From positions 372,001 through 436,000 of the forward strand of contig NZ_JANZXA010000002.1 in assembly GCF_025153475.1 (NCBI RefSeq): a stretch of 64,000 nt of DNA, read 5' to 3'. The notes under the pieces were generated by a model. It had not been told where the DNA came from, searched no databases, and worked only from the letters and a program-made list of their open reading frames with translations. Position numbers and translations under genes: made by a program. The DNA comes from Novosphingobium mangrovisedimenti (GTDB taxonomy: Bacteria > Pseudomonadota > Alphaproteobacteria > Sphingomonadales > Sphingomonadaceae). Below are positions 52,779 through 62,138 of the stretch, piece after piece; position 1 is the first letter of the stretch; each line of letters opens with the position of its first letter.

Positions 52779-54137
52779 CTAAGCCGCCACGGGCGGCGGC
52801 CCTGACCCGATAATCTCCGCCCCCGGAGGCGGCGTTGAACCGATGATGCTCCGTTCTTCCAGCTCGGCGGCAAAGCGGAACAGCTCTGCCTCGCCGTTGG
52901 GCCTGCCGATCAGTTGCAGCCCCAGCGGAAGTTGTCCCGGACGGTAGAGCGGAACCGCCAGCGACGGCAATCCGGTGAAGCTGACAGGCTGGGTATGAAT
53001 GCCCAGATCCGCGCGTGCAGGCACGAGCTTGCCGTCGATTTCGATACGCGGATCGTCGATCGGCGGCGCCGCGCAGGGCGTCGCCGGCGCGAGCAGCACG
53101 TCGAAATCGGCAACCAGCGCCTCGATCCGCGCCCGGTACTCGGCTCGAAAGGCCTGTGCTTCCTCGTAGAGGTCCCGGGGCAGCAGCGCGCCGGCGATCA
53201 GGCGGTCGCGCGTCGCCGGATCAAAGGCCATGGCGTCCGCCGCCAGCGCCTCGCGGTGGAGCCGGCCGCCCTCGCAAGCCGTGATCAGGAATGCCGCCGA
53301 GCGGGCGCGGGCAATATCGGGCAGCTCGATCAGCGGCGCGTCGGGTGCGATCGCGTCGATCGCGGCGAGCTGCCCGGCATCGGCATTCTCGCGAAAACGG
53401 CCACTGAGCCGGGCGACGCGCAGTGTTCCTTCGGCGGACTGCGCGGACCGCCCTCCCAGCACTTCCCAGACGAGGCGCATGTCCTCGACGGAGCGGGTGA
53501 ACGGGCCGACATCGTCGAAGCTCTCGGCAAAGGGGAAGACACCCGAAAGCGGCAGGTCGCCGTGGGTAGGCTTGAGACCATAGATCCCGGTCAGGCTGGC
53601 AGGCACGCGCACCGATCCGTTGGTATCGGAACCGAGCGAAAAAGGGAGCAGCCCGGCGGCGACAATCGCCGCCGAGCCGCCCGAGGAGCCGCCAGCCAGG
53701 CGGGAGGGATCGTGTGGATTTCGAGTGGTGCCATGGGTCGCGTTGATCGTCGCGAAGCCGTAGGCGAACTCGTCCATGTTCAGTGTGGCAACCAGCACCG
53801 CGCCGGCATCGCGCAGGCGCGCGACGGCTTCGGCATCGCCGGTTGCGGGCGCGGCATCGGCGTGGATCGCCGAGCCGGCCGTAGTGGGAAGGCCGGAAAC
53901 GTCGAACAGGTCCTTGACGCCGTAGGGCACCCCGGCGAGCGGACCGGGATCGGTGCCCGCAGCGACCAGCTCATCTATGCGGGCGGCTTCCGCGCGGGCG
54001 CGGTCCTCCAGCAGGCGCGTCACCGCCAGCAGCGGCGCCTCGCGCGCGGCAAGACCGGCAAGGCATTCCTCCAGCACCTGCATGGCGCCGAGGCGTCCGC
54101 CGCGCACGGCGGCCGCGATTTCAGCGGTGCTCATCAT
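52779..54137 (-). CDS. hpxY: AtzE/HpxY-family amidase
   Basis: This 452-residue amidase-signature enzyme has the Ser-cisSer-Lys triad at Lys75 (PYGVKDLFD), Ser151 (AGGSSGGSAA) and Ser175 (SDTNGSVRVPAS). Its nearest described groups are AtzE (biuret amidohydrolase with AtzG) and HpxY from the Klebsiella hpxWXYZ oxalurate locus. With hpxZ, hpxW and pucG present here, oxalurate hydrolysis is the expected role. The partner AtzG/HpxX-like domain is fused to the preceding transporter. The C-terminus ends in a near-duplicated IIGSTPPPGAEIIGSGPPP tail. ATG 54137 overlaps that gene as ATGA. Confidence 0.85.
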   Translation of the reverse strand: MMSTAEIAAAVRGGRLGAMQVLEECLAGLAAREAPLLAVTRLLEDRARAEAARIDELVAAGTDPGPLAGVPYGVKDLFDVSGLPTTAGSAIHADAAPATGDAEAVARLRDAGAVLVATLNMDEFAYGFATINATHGTTRNPHDPSRLAGGSSGGSAAIVAAGLLPFSLGSDTNGSVRVPASLTGIYGLKPTHGDLPLSGVFPFAESFDDVGPFTRSVEDMRLVWEVLGGRSAQSAEGTLRVARLSGRFRENADAGQLAAIDAIAPDAPLIELPDIARARSAAFLITACEGGRLHREALAADAMAFDPATRDRLIAGALLPRDLYEEAQAFRAEYRARIEALVADFDVLLAPATPCAAPPIDDPRIEIDGKLVPARADLGIHTQPVSFTGLPSLAVPLYRPGQLPLGLQLIGRPNGEAELFRFAAELEERSIIGSTPPPGAEIIGSGPPPVAA

Positions 54138-55276
54138 GCCTTGTCCCCGCGCAATCGCTCGGCATGGCTGGCAAGCAACGCGAGATTGGCCGCCACGCCG
54201 GGCGCGCAGGGCGCGAGAATGTCGATCCCGACGGCGGCTGCGGCCCGTGCGATCTCCTCTTCCGTCTGCGGCACGCCCGCCGACGAAGGGGCCTCCGCCG
54301 CCTCTTCGGCCTCACGCGCGAAGCGGGCCGCCAGCCAGGCGCAGACAAAAAGCTGGAGCTGGTGGAAGATCATCAGCGGCAGCACGATCATGCCCACTTG
54401 CGCTGGCGCGAAGAGCGCGCCTGCCATCGGCACGCCGGACACGAGACTCTTCTTCGAACCACAGAACAGCAGAACGACCGCGTCCTCGCGCGGCAGGTGC
54501 GTGAAACGCGCCACCAGCACGTTGACGATCATGATGAAGGCGAGGATCGCCGCACTCACCGCCAGAAGCTCGGCCAGGTCCGAGAAGTTGAGCACCTTCC
54601 AGATCCCGTTGACCACCGCCGCGCTGAAGGCGGAATAGACCACGAGCAGGATCGAGCCGCGATCCACCGGCATCAGGATCGCCTTGTGCCTGTCCACCCA
54701 GCGCCCGATCAGCGGGCGCAGGAAATGGCCGGCCAGGAACGGCACCAGAAGCTGCATGACGATGCTGCGCACCGCACCCCAGTCACCGCCATGCCCGGTC
54801 CGCGCGGACTGGATGAAGATCCCCACCAGCAGCGGCGTCAGCAGGATGCCCAGCAGGTTGGAGAGCGAGGCGCTGCACACTGCGGCCGCGACATTGCCGC
54901 GCGCCATGGCGGTAAAAGCGATGGAGGACTGCACGGTCGAGGGCAGCAGCGTCAGGAACAGCACACCCGAGAGCAGCAGCGGGTTCATCCAGCCCGCCGC
55001 CAGCCGCTCGGTCACCAGCCCGGCAACGGGGAACAGCACGTAAGTGGATGCCAGCACGAGGAGGTGCAGCCGCCAGTTGCCGATCCCCTGCAGGATCGCC
55101 TCGCGCGAGAGCTTGGCGCCGTGCAGGAAGAACAGCAGCGCGATCGCCGCGTCGGCGAGCAGGTCGAACCACTCCGCCGCCACACCCCGGACGGGCAGCA
55201 GGGACGCTGCCGTCACGACGGTGATCAGCCAGAGCAGAAACGGATCAATGGAAGGAACAAATGGCACGCGACGCAT
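54134..55276 (-). CDS. BASS (SLC10A7-like) transporter fused to AtzG/HpxX-like domain
   Basis: Residues 1-325 form an SLC10A7/YfeH-like bile acid:sodium symporter with about ten hydrophobic segments; FCGSKKSLVSGVPMAGALF and LPLMIFHQLQLFVCAWLAA are typical. The frame then continues through an acidic linker (322-342) into a segment of about 38 residues, ARAAAAVGIDILAP and PGVAANLALLASHAERL. This has the pattern of the DUF4089/AtzG/HpxX small GatC-like subunits. No stop separates the two. A GTG at codon 335 (54274) could also start a separate 46-residue subunit. The AtzE-type amidase gene follows with a 4-bp overlap. It is the first gene of the long purine operon, 40 bp downstream of an inverted repeat. 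Confidence 0.8.
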   Translation of the reverse strand: MRRVPFVPSIDPFLLWLITVVTAASLLPVRGVAAEWFDLLADAAIALLFFLHGAKLSREAILQGIGNWRLHLLVLASTYVLFPVAGLVTERLAAGWMNPLLLSGVLFLTLLPSTVQSSIAFTAMARGNVAAAVCSASLSNLLGILLTPLLVGIFIQSARTGHGGDWGAVRSIVMQLLVPFLAGHFLRPLIGRWVDRHKAILMPVDRGSILLVVYSAFSAAVVNGIWKVLNFSDLAELLAVSAAILAFIMIVNVLVARFTHLPREDAVVLLFCGSKKSLVSGVPMAGALFAPAQVGMIVLPLMIFHQLQLFVCAWLAARFAREAEEAAEAPSSAGVPQTEEEIARAAAAVGIDILAPCAPGVAANLALLASHAERLRGDKA

Positions 55277-55315
55277 GGATATTCACCCTGCCCTCATCAC
55301 CCCTATCGATCAAAC

Positions 55316-55339
55316 GCAATGATCCGCACGGATCGTTGC
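55316..55339. promoter_or_regulatory. Candidate purine-regulon operator, copy 2
   Basis: This 24-bp inverted repeat has arms GCAATGATCCG and CGGATCGTTGC (10 of 11 pairs) around CA, preceded by CAAAC and followed by AAAAAA. It lies 40 bp upstream of the BASS-fusion ATG and matches 32189-32212 in length, flanks and arms. Confidence 0.7.
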
Positions 55340-55354
55340 AAAAAAGGCAGCACG

Positions 55355-55816
55355 TCAGAACGGCAACGCGGTCGTTGCCTTGATCTCCGACAGGGCCACC
55401 GTCGAGGTGATTTCCTGTATGCCCGGAAGCTGTGACAGCTTTTCGAAGAAGAACCGTTCGTAGGCCTTGATGTCCTCTGCGACCACCCGGATCATGAAGT
55501 CCACCGATCCCATCAGCACGTAGCAGTCCAGGACTTCCGGATACTCGCGGATCTTGGCGGCGAATTCGTCGAGATTGGCGCGACCGTGGGCGTTGAGCTT
55601 CACCTGTGCGAAGACGTGGGCGTTGAGCCCCACCTTCTCCCGATCGACGATGGCCACGCGCCGCTTGATGAAGCCATCCCGCTCGAGCCGGTCGATACGC
55701 CGCCAGCAGGGCGAAGCGGACAGCCCGACGCGCTCCGCGATCTGCGCGGTCGTCTGGCTGGCATCGCGCTGCAGCTCGCGGAGAATTTTTCGCTCATAGG
55801 CATCAAGCTGGGTCAT
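55355..55816 (-). CDS. Lrp/AsnC-family regulator (divergent from amino-acid dehydrogenase)
   Basis: This 153-residue Lrp/AsnC protein has an N-terminal helix-turn-helix (LDAYERKILRELQRDASQTTAQIAERVGLSASPCWRRIDRLE, about 4-46) and a C-terminal RAM ligand domain (about 65-145). ATG 55816 begins MTQLDAYER, the usual form. It is divergent from an amino-acid dehydrogenase across a 123-bp gap, a typical Lrp-target arrangement, and is likely to sense the dehydrogenase's amino acid. Two ATGCCTCC copies 60 bp apart in the gap might be its sites. Confidence 0.92.
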   Translation of the reverse strand: MTQLDAYERKILRELQRDASQTTAQIAERVGLSASPCWRRIDRLERDGFIKRRVAIVDREKVGLNAHVFAQVKLNAHGRANLDEFAAKIREYPEVLDCYVLMGSVDFMIRVVAEDIKAYERFFFEKLSQLPGIQEITSTVALSEIKATTALPF

Positions 55817-55939
55817 TTTTTCCAGATAACATGCCTCCTGCGGTCCGTCTTCGCCTGATTTTCGCATCCGTTCCGCAAATGAGGTAAAAAATGCCTCCAT
55901 CCGGATGCCATCATGATGCGCGAATAGAGGAGTTCGAAG

Positions 55940-56992
55940 ATGGTCACCGCCGTCCACCGCATGCTGCCGCCGATGGAGTACGTCCGCCTGCACGACGAGG
56001 CCGCCGGCCTCGACGGGGTGATCGCCATCCACTCGACCGCGCGCGGACCGGCAGCCGGCGGATGCCGTTTGTGGACTTATCCCAACGCCGATGCCGCGAT
56101 GGCGGACGCCTTCCGTCTGGCCGAAGGCATGAGCTACAAGAACGCGATGGCCGAATTGCCCTTCGGCGGCGGCAAGGCGGTGCTGCGCAAGCCCGCCGGC
56201 GCATTCGACCGCCGCGCCCTGTTCGAAGCGTTCGGCGCGGCGGTGGAGAGGCTCGAAGGCCGCTACGTGACCGCCGAGGATGTCGGCACCAGCGTTGCAG
56301 ACATGGAATTCGTCGCCAATCGCACGAAGCATGTCGCGGGCCGCACCTCACGCCCCGGTTTTGCCGGGGGCGATCCCTCGCCCTGGACCGCGCTCGGCGT
56401 GTTCGAGGCGATGAAGGCCGCGGTGCGGTTCCGCTTCGGCGGCACGCTGTCGGGCGTGACGGTGGCCGTGCAGGGCGTGGGCAGCGTCGGCGGCGAACTG
56501 TGCCGCCTGCTCGCGGACGAAGGCGCGCGGCTGGTGATCGCCGACATCGACGACACCCGCTGTGCCCGGCTTGCCGAAGACCTCGGCGTGCGCGTCGCCC
56601 CGATCGCGGAGATCGCCGAGGTCGAAGCCGAAGTCTTCGCGCCCTGCGCACTGGGCGGTGCGCTCAGCGAGGCCAGCGTTTCCGCCCTCCGGGCCAGCCT
56701 GGTCTGCGGCGCGGCGAACAACCAGCTTGCCGATCCTTCCGTGGCGCAGATGCTGCTCGACCGCGGGATCGCTTATGCGCCGGACTATGTCGTGAACGCC
56801 GGCGGCATCATCAATGTCGCGGCCGAATACCTCGGCGAAAGCAGCGACGACGTCCGCGCCCGCGTGCTCAGGATCGGCCCGCGCACCGCCGATGTTCTCG
56901 ATCGGGCCTCGCAGGAAGGCCTGCCGCCATCGGTAGTGGCGGATCGCATGGCCGAGCACCTGATGCGCCGCCCCGTCGCCGAGCCCGCCTGA
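55940..56992 (+). CDS. Glu/Leu/Phe/Val dehydrogenase family amino-acid dehydrogenase
   Basis: This 350-residue NAD-dependent amino-acid dehydrogenase has [18 protein letters not shown], with Lys67 and catalytic Lys79, the TAEDVGTS signature (111-118), and the nucleotide-binding [12 protein letters not shown] (about 180-191). Size and motifs fit the leucine/valine/phenylalanine dehydrogenase group rather than glutamate dehydrogenase; the actual amino acid cannot be assigned. GAGGAG lies about 8 nt upstream of ATG 55940. The divergent Lrp regulator probably controls it. fumC follows after 92 bp. Confidence 0.9.
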   Translation: MVTAVHRMLPPMEYVRLHDEAAGLDGVIAIHSTARGPAAGGCRLWTYPNADAAMADAFRLAEGMSYKNAMAELPFGGGKAVLRKPAGAFDRRALFEAFGAAVERLEGRYVTAEDVGTSVADMEFVANRTKHVAGRTSRPGFAGGDPSPWTALGVFEAMKAAVRFRFGGTLSGVTVAVQGVGSVGGELCRLLADEGARLVIADIDDTRCARLAEDLGVRVAPIAEIAEVEAEVFAPCALGGALSEASVSALRASLVCGAANNQLADPSVAQMLLDRGIAYAPDYVVNAGGIINVAAEYLGESSDDVRARVLRIGPRTADVLDRASQEGLPPSVVADRMAEHLMRRPVAEPA

Positions 56993-57084
56993 CCAAGCGC
57001 AATTCGTCTTTCGCGCGGAACCATGGCCTTCCCCGCTTCGTTCGGATACCCGTCATGTCCGTAACGAGCAGGGAAAGCGAACCC

Positions 57085-58467
<1,383 letters not shown>

Positions 58468-58504
58468 GACCAAGGGCCGCTGATCGGAGCACATCCCCCT
58501 CCCT

Positions 58505-58592
58505 CGTCATTGCGAGCCGCAGGCGAAGCAATCCAGAAGCGTTTTGCGCCAGCTCTGGATTGCCGGGTCGGCTTCGCCTCCCCGCAATGACG
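58505..58592. repeat. Interspersed palindromic repeat, family A
   Basis: An 88-bp copy between fumC and the FGE gene, with CGTCATTGCGAG and CCGCAATGACG ends and GCAATCCAGAAGCG/GCTCTGGATTGC core. Confidence 0.9.
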
Positions 58593-58693
58593 AAGAGATG
58601 GGAAACATCGCTGGCAGGTTCTGGTCGGCGCTTCCGTGCAGCGCCCTCCCCCTGTATGAATGCCCAATTCGTACCCGTGGAGAGAGGCGGCCG

Positions 58694-59671
58694 TTGGAAG
58701 AGCTCGACATCGCAGAAGGCGCAACCACCACCCGAGGCATGGCCTTCTTGCCCGGCGGCACCTTCACCATGGGCTCGGAGCAGTTCTACCCGGAAGAAGC
58801 ACCGCTGCGGCGCGTGTCGGTCGATGCCTTCTGGATCGACGAAGCGCCCGTCACCAACCGCCAGTTCGCCGCCTTCGTGGAGGCCACCGGCTACACCACC
58901 GTCGCCGAGATCGCGCCGGACCCGAAGGACTATCCCGGCATGCTGCCCGGCATGGACAAGGCCGGATCGCTAGTCTTCCGCAAGACGGCGACGCCGGTCG
59001 ACACCTCCGATCCCAGCAACTGGTGGGCCTTCGAATTCGGGACCGACTGGCGCCATCCCCACGGCCCCGACAGCGATCTCGACAGCCTCGACTTGTGGGA
59101 CCACCCCGTCGTGCAGGTCGCCTACAAGGATGCCGAAGCCTATGCGAAATGGGCAGGCAAGGACCTGCCGACCGAGGCCGAGTACGAATTTGCCGCGCGC
59201 GGCGGACTGGAAGGCAAGGAATACGCCTGGGGCGACGAACTCGCGCCCGACGGGGCGATGCTGGCAAACTACTGGCAGGGCCTGTTCCCCTTCGCCAACC
59301 AGTGCCTCGACGGGTGGGAGCGCACCTCCCCGGTGAAGAGCTTCCCCGCCAACGGCTTCGGGCTCTACGACATGATCGGCAACACCTGGGAGTGGACGCG
59401 CGACTGGTGGAACGAACGCCCGGAAGTGGCGAAGAAGAAAAGCAGCGGCTCATGCTGCACGCTCAGCAACCCGCGTGGCGGCAAGCTGAAGGATAGCTTC
59501 GACCCCGCCCAGCCCGGCGTGCGCATCGGCCGCAAGGTGCTCAAGGGCGGCTCGCACTTGTGCGCGGCCAACTACTGCCAGCGCTACCGCCCGGCAGCAC
59601 GCCACCCGGAGATGATCGACACCGCCACCAGCCACATCGGCTTCCGCTGCGTAGTGCGCAAGCGGGGGTAA
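58694..59671 (+). CDS. Formylglycine-generating enzyme (aerobic sulfatase-maturating)
   Basis: This 325-residue SUMF1/FGE protein oxidises a cysteine in a client sulfatase to formylglycine. It begins with AFLPGGTFTMGSEQFYPEEAP and includes DLPTEAEYEFAARGG, GNTWEWTRDWW and GGSHLCAANYCQRYRPAARH. The copper-binding, active-site cysteines are Cys290 and Cys295, both present, so it should be a functional FGE rather than a degenerate relative. TTG 58694 is the likely start (AGAGAGG 6 nt upstream); no ATG gives a better fit except 58739, which would trim the N-terminus. No sulfatase lies in this window. Confidence 0.9.
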   Translation: MEELDIAEGATTTRGMAFLPGGTFTMGSEQFYPEEAPLRRVSVDAFWIDEAPVTNRQFAAFVEATGYTTVAEIAPDPKDYPGMLPGMDKAGSLVFRKTATPVDTSDPSNWWAFEFGTDWRHPHGPDSDLDSLDLWDHPVVQVAYKDAEAYAKWAGKDLPTEAEYEFAARGGLEGKEYAWGDELAPDGAMLANYWQGLFPFANQCLDGWERTSPVKSFPANGFGLYDMIGNTWEWTRDWWNERPEVAKKKSSGSCCTLSNPRGGKLKDSFDPAQPGVRIGRKVLKGGSHLCAANYCQRYRPAARHPEMIDTATSHIGFRCVVRKRG

Positions 59672-59673
59672 TT

Positions 59674-59695
59674 GTCCTCCCCGGCACGGGGAGGA
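59674..59695. repeat. Half of interspersed repeat family D / terminator-like hairpin
   Basis: The arm GTCCTCCCCGGCACGGGG followed by AGGA forms a 7-bp hairpin (CCTCCCC/GGGGAGG) between the convergent FGE and maiA genes. It matches one end of 37869-38002 and may act as a weak bidirectional terminator. Confidence 0.7.
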
Positions 59696-59709
59696 TAGTC
59701 GAACACCGC

Positions 59710-60351
59710 CTAAGCTTTCGCCGGACTATCCGGCTGGTTGTCCGGATGCGCCTTCGCGAAGGCCGGGTGCGCAAGGCAAGCCGTCTCGATGCGCGTCATG
59801 TGCGGCATCGCGGAGAGATCGAAATCGAAGCGCCGCGCATTGCTGAGCTGCGGGATCAGTACGCATTCGAACATACCGGGAGCGTCAAACAGGAAATCGC
59901 CGGTCCCGCGCGCGGCCAGGCGCGCTTCGAGCGGCACCAGAGTCTTGGCCAGCCAGTGATGATACCAGGTATCGACCTCGTCCCGAGAATGGCCAAGGTC
60001 GTGCTTGAGGTAGGCGAGGACCGGCGAATTGAGCGGCGCATGCAGTTCGGTCGCGATCGCCAGCGACAATTCGCGCATGAGGAAGCGGTCCTCGGTATCG
60101 GCGGGCAGCAGCGGCCGGTCGGGATAGCGCTCGTCGAGCCATTCGAGGATCGCCATCGACTGGGCATAGACGCGCCCGTCCGCCTCCAGCGCGGGAACGC
60201 CGGCGAAAGGATTGATCTGGCGATAGGCGGCGCTGCGCTGTTCGGCTTCGAGCAGGTTTACCGGCACGATCTCGTAGTCCAGCCCCTTGAGGTTGAGCGC
60301 GATGCGCACGCGGTAGCTGGTGGAACTGCGGTAGTAGGCGTGAAGGCGCAA
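59710..60351 (-). CDS. maiA: Maleylacetoacetate isomerase (zeta-class GST)
   Basis: This 213-residue zeta-class glutathione transferase isomerises maleylacetoacetate to fumarylacetoacetate in tyrosine/homogentisate breakdown. The N-terminal motif RLHAYYRSSTSYRVRIALNL carries the Ser-rich glutathione site (SSTSYR, 9-14). NPFAGVPAL and the QSMAILEWLDE segment complete the thioredoxin-like domain. TTG 60351 is taken as start, with GGGGAG 6 nt upstream and the usual family length. It is the last gene of the phhA-hppD-VOC-maiA group, starting 13 bp after the VOC gene stop. Confidence 0.92.
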   Translation of the reverse strand: MRLHAYYRSSTSYRVRIALNLKGLDYEIVPVNLLEAEQRSAAYRQINPFAGVPALEADGRVYAQSMAILEWLDERYPDRPLLPADTEDRFLMRELSLAIATELHAPLNSPVLAYLKHDLGHSRDEVDTWYHHWLAKTLVPLEARLAARGTGDFLFDAPGMFECVLIPQLSNARRFDFDLSAMPHMTRIETACLAHPAFAKAHPDNQPDSPAKA

Positions 60352-60364
60352 GGATGGGCTCCCC

Positions 60365-60919
60365 TCAGGTTTCGGCGGCGATCTTCTCGTGCAGCCACGC
60401 CGCGTGGCGCGGGGCCTTCTTGGTGCGCGACCATTCCTCGAGCATGTCCTCGGCCACGTCCTTGAGGCTCTGCATCTGTTCAGGCGTACCGAATTGCCAT
60501 GCCAATTCAAGCCGGTGGCCGTTGGGATCGAAGAAATAGATCGACTTGAACACGCCGTGGTGCGTCGGGCCGACCACTTCCAGACCGTGCGCCTCGGCGC
60601 GGTCCTTGGCCGCCATCAGCGCTTCCTCGCTATCCACCTTGAAAGCGATGTGCTGCACCCATGCGGGCGTCGCTTCATCGCGGCCCATGTCGGGCGAATT
60701 GGGCAGTTCGAAGAAGGCCAGCACATTGCCGCCGCCGGCGTCCATAAAAATGTGCATGTAGGGATCGGGCGCGCCGGTGGACGGCACGTTGTCCTCGGCA
60801 ATGGCCAGCATGAAATCCATGCCCAGCACATCGCGGTAGAACTCCACGGTCTCCTTCGCGTCGCGGCAGCGATAGGCGACGTGGTGGATACCGCCGAGCA
60901 CGGGGGCCTGTTCAGTCAT
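60365..60919 (-). CDS. VOC-superfamily metalloprotein in tyrosine operon
   Basis: This 184-residue vicinal-oxygen-chelate protein has the paired beta-alpha-beta-beta-beta pattern: GGIHHVAYRCRDAKETVEFYRDVLGMDF and WVQHIAFKVDSEEAL. Likely metal ligands are in HHVAY, VQHIAF and GHRLELAW. A C-terminal helical tail with EDMLEEWSRTKKAPRHAAWLHEKIAAE extends beyond the core. It lies between hppD and maiA, where homogentisate 1,2-dioxygenase would be expected. It is not a cupin of that family, so its reaction is unassigned. ATG 60919 has GGAGAGG 5 nt upstream; ATG 60922 is possible. Confidence 0.85.
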   Translation of the reverse strand: MTEQAPVLGGIHHVAYRCRDAKETVEFYRDVLGMDFMLAIAEDNVPSTGAPDPYMHIFMDAGGGNVLAFFELPNSPDMGRDEATPAWVQHIAFKVDSEEALMAAKDRAEAHGLEVVGPTHHGVFKSIYFFDPNGHRLELAWQFGTPEQMQSLKDVAEDMLEEWSRTKKAPRHAAWLHEKIAAET

Positions 60920-60989
60920 CATGTCCTCTCCAATCCTGGTGGAGCCTGCCGGATCGAGACCCGGAAAAGAAAACGGTCCAGCAGGCTCG

Positions 60990-61024
60990 GGGGCGCAGGG
61001 GCCATCGTTTGGCTTCCGCGCCCC
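60990..61024 (-). terminator. Hairpin between hppD and VOC gene
   Basis: GGGGCGC and GCGCCCC pair across a short spacer that holds a further GGCC/GGC pairing, just after the hppD stop. A GAGCCTGC/GCAGGCTC pair lies beside it (60942-60988). It is probably an attenuator or RNA-stability element inside the operon. Confidence 0.45.
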
Positions 61025-61037
61025 TTGGGGGGTATTC

Positions 61038-62138
61038 CTACTCTGCGGGCTCTTCGACCTGGAGTACGCCGCGGCGCACCTGGTCGCGCTCCATCGATTC
61101 GAACAGCGCCTTGAAGTTGCCTTCGCCGAAGCCGTCGTCGCCCTGGCGTTCGATGAATTCGAAGAACACCGGGCCGACCTGCGCTTCCGCAAAGATCTGC
61201 AACAGCAGGCGCGGTTTGCTGCCTTCGGTCGTGCCGTCGAGCAGGATGCCGCGGGCCTTGAGCGCATCGACCGGCTGGCCGTGGCCCGGCAGGCGCTCAT
61301 CGAGCATGTCGTAATAGGCTTCCGGCGGCGCGGTCATGAATGGCACGCCCAGCGCCTTGAGCTTGTCCCACGCCTTGACGAGATCGTCTGTAATGAGGGC
61401 GATGTGCTGGATGCCCTCGCCGTTGAACTGGCGCAGGAACTCCTCGATCTGCCCCTTGCCGCCCTCGCCTTCCTCGTTGAGAGGAATGCGGATCCGGCCG
61501 TCGGGCGCGGTCAGTGCCTTGGAGGTGAGGCCGGTATATTCGCCCTTGATGTCGAAATAGCGGATCTCGCGGAAGTTGAAGAGCTTCTCGTAGTAGTCGG
61601 CCCAATAGGCCATGCGACCGCCGTAGACGTTGTGCGTCAGGTGATCGATCGTGGCAAACCCGGCACCCTCGGGATGGCGCTCGACACCCGGCAGGTATTC
61701 GAAGTCGATGTCGTAGATCGACAGCGCGCCGTCATTGTTCCGCTCGTAGCGGTCGATCAGGTAGATGATCGAGTTGCCGATGCCGCGAACGCCGGGAAGG
61801 TGCAGTTCCATCGGCCCGGTCGCGACCTGAACGGGCTCGGCAGAACGCGCGAGCAGTTCGTCGTAGGCCTTGCGCGCGTCACGCACGCGAAAGCCCATGC
61901 CGCAAGCCGAAGGGCCGTGCTCGCGGCTGAAGAACCACGCCGGGCTGTGCGGTTCGTAATTGGTGATGAAGTTGATGCCGCCCTGACGCCACAGCTCGAC
62001 ATCCTTCGAACGGTGCCGCGCGACCTTGGTGAAACCCATCGCTTCGAACACCGGCTCCAGCACGCCCTTTTCGGGCGCTGAGAATTCCACGAACTCGAAG
62101 CCGTCGAGGCCGATGGGGTTTTCGAAAAGGTCGGTCAT
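61038..62138 (-). CDS. hppD: 4-hydroxyphenylpyruvate dioxygenase
   Basis: This 366-residue HPPD converts 4-hydroxyphenylpyruvate to homogentisate using Fe(II) and O2. It contains [30 protein letters not shown] (first His ligand), [19 protein letters not shown] (second His), and [25 protein letters not shown] with the Glu ligand. All motifs are canonical. ATG 62138 overlaps the phenylalanine hydroxylase stop as ATGA, which excludes the longer upstream frame. Confidence 0.96.
   Translation of the reverse strand: MTDLFENPIGLDGFEFVEFSAPEKGVLEPVFEAMGFTKVARHRSKDVELWRQGGINFITNYEPHSPAWFFSREHGPSACGMGFRVRDARKAYDELLARSAEPVQVATGPMELHLPGVRGIGNSIIYLIDRYERNNDGALSIYDIDFEYLPGVERHPEGAGFATIDHLTHNVYGGRMAYWADYYEKLFNFREIRYFDIKGEYTGLTSKALTAPDGRIRIPLNEEGEGGKGQIEEFLRQFNGEGIQHIALITDDLVKAWDKLKALGVPFMTAPPEAYYDMLDERLPGHGQPVDALKARGILLDGTTEGSKPRLLLQIFAEAQVGPVFFEFIERQGDDGFGEGNFKALFESMERDQVRRGVLQVEEPAE

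Noticed and set aside
55940..56992. NAD-glutamate dehydrogenase identity for the amino-acid dehydrogenase
   Set aside because: The 350-residue size and motif set fit the Leu/Val/Phe dehydrogenase group better; the large glutamate dehydrogenase is the partial gene at the right edge.
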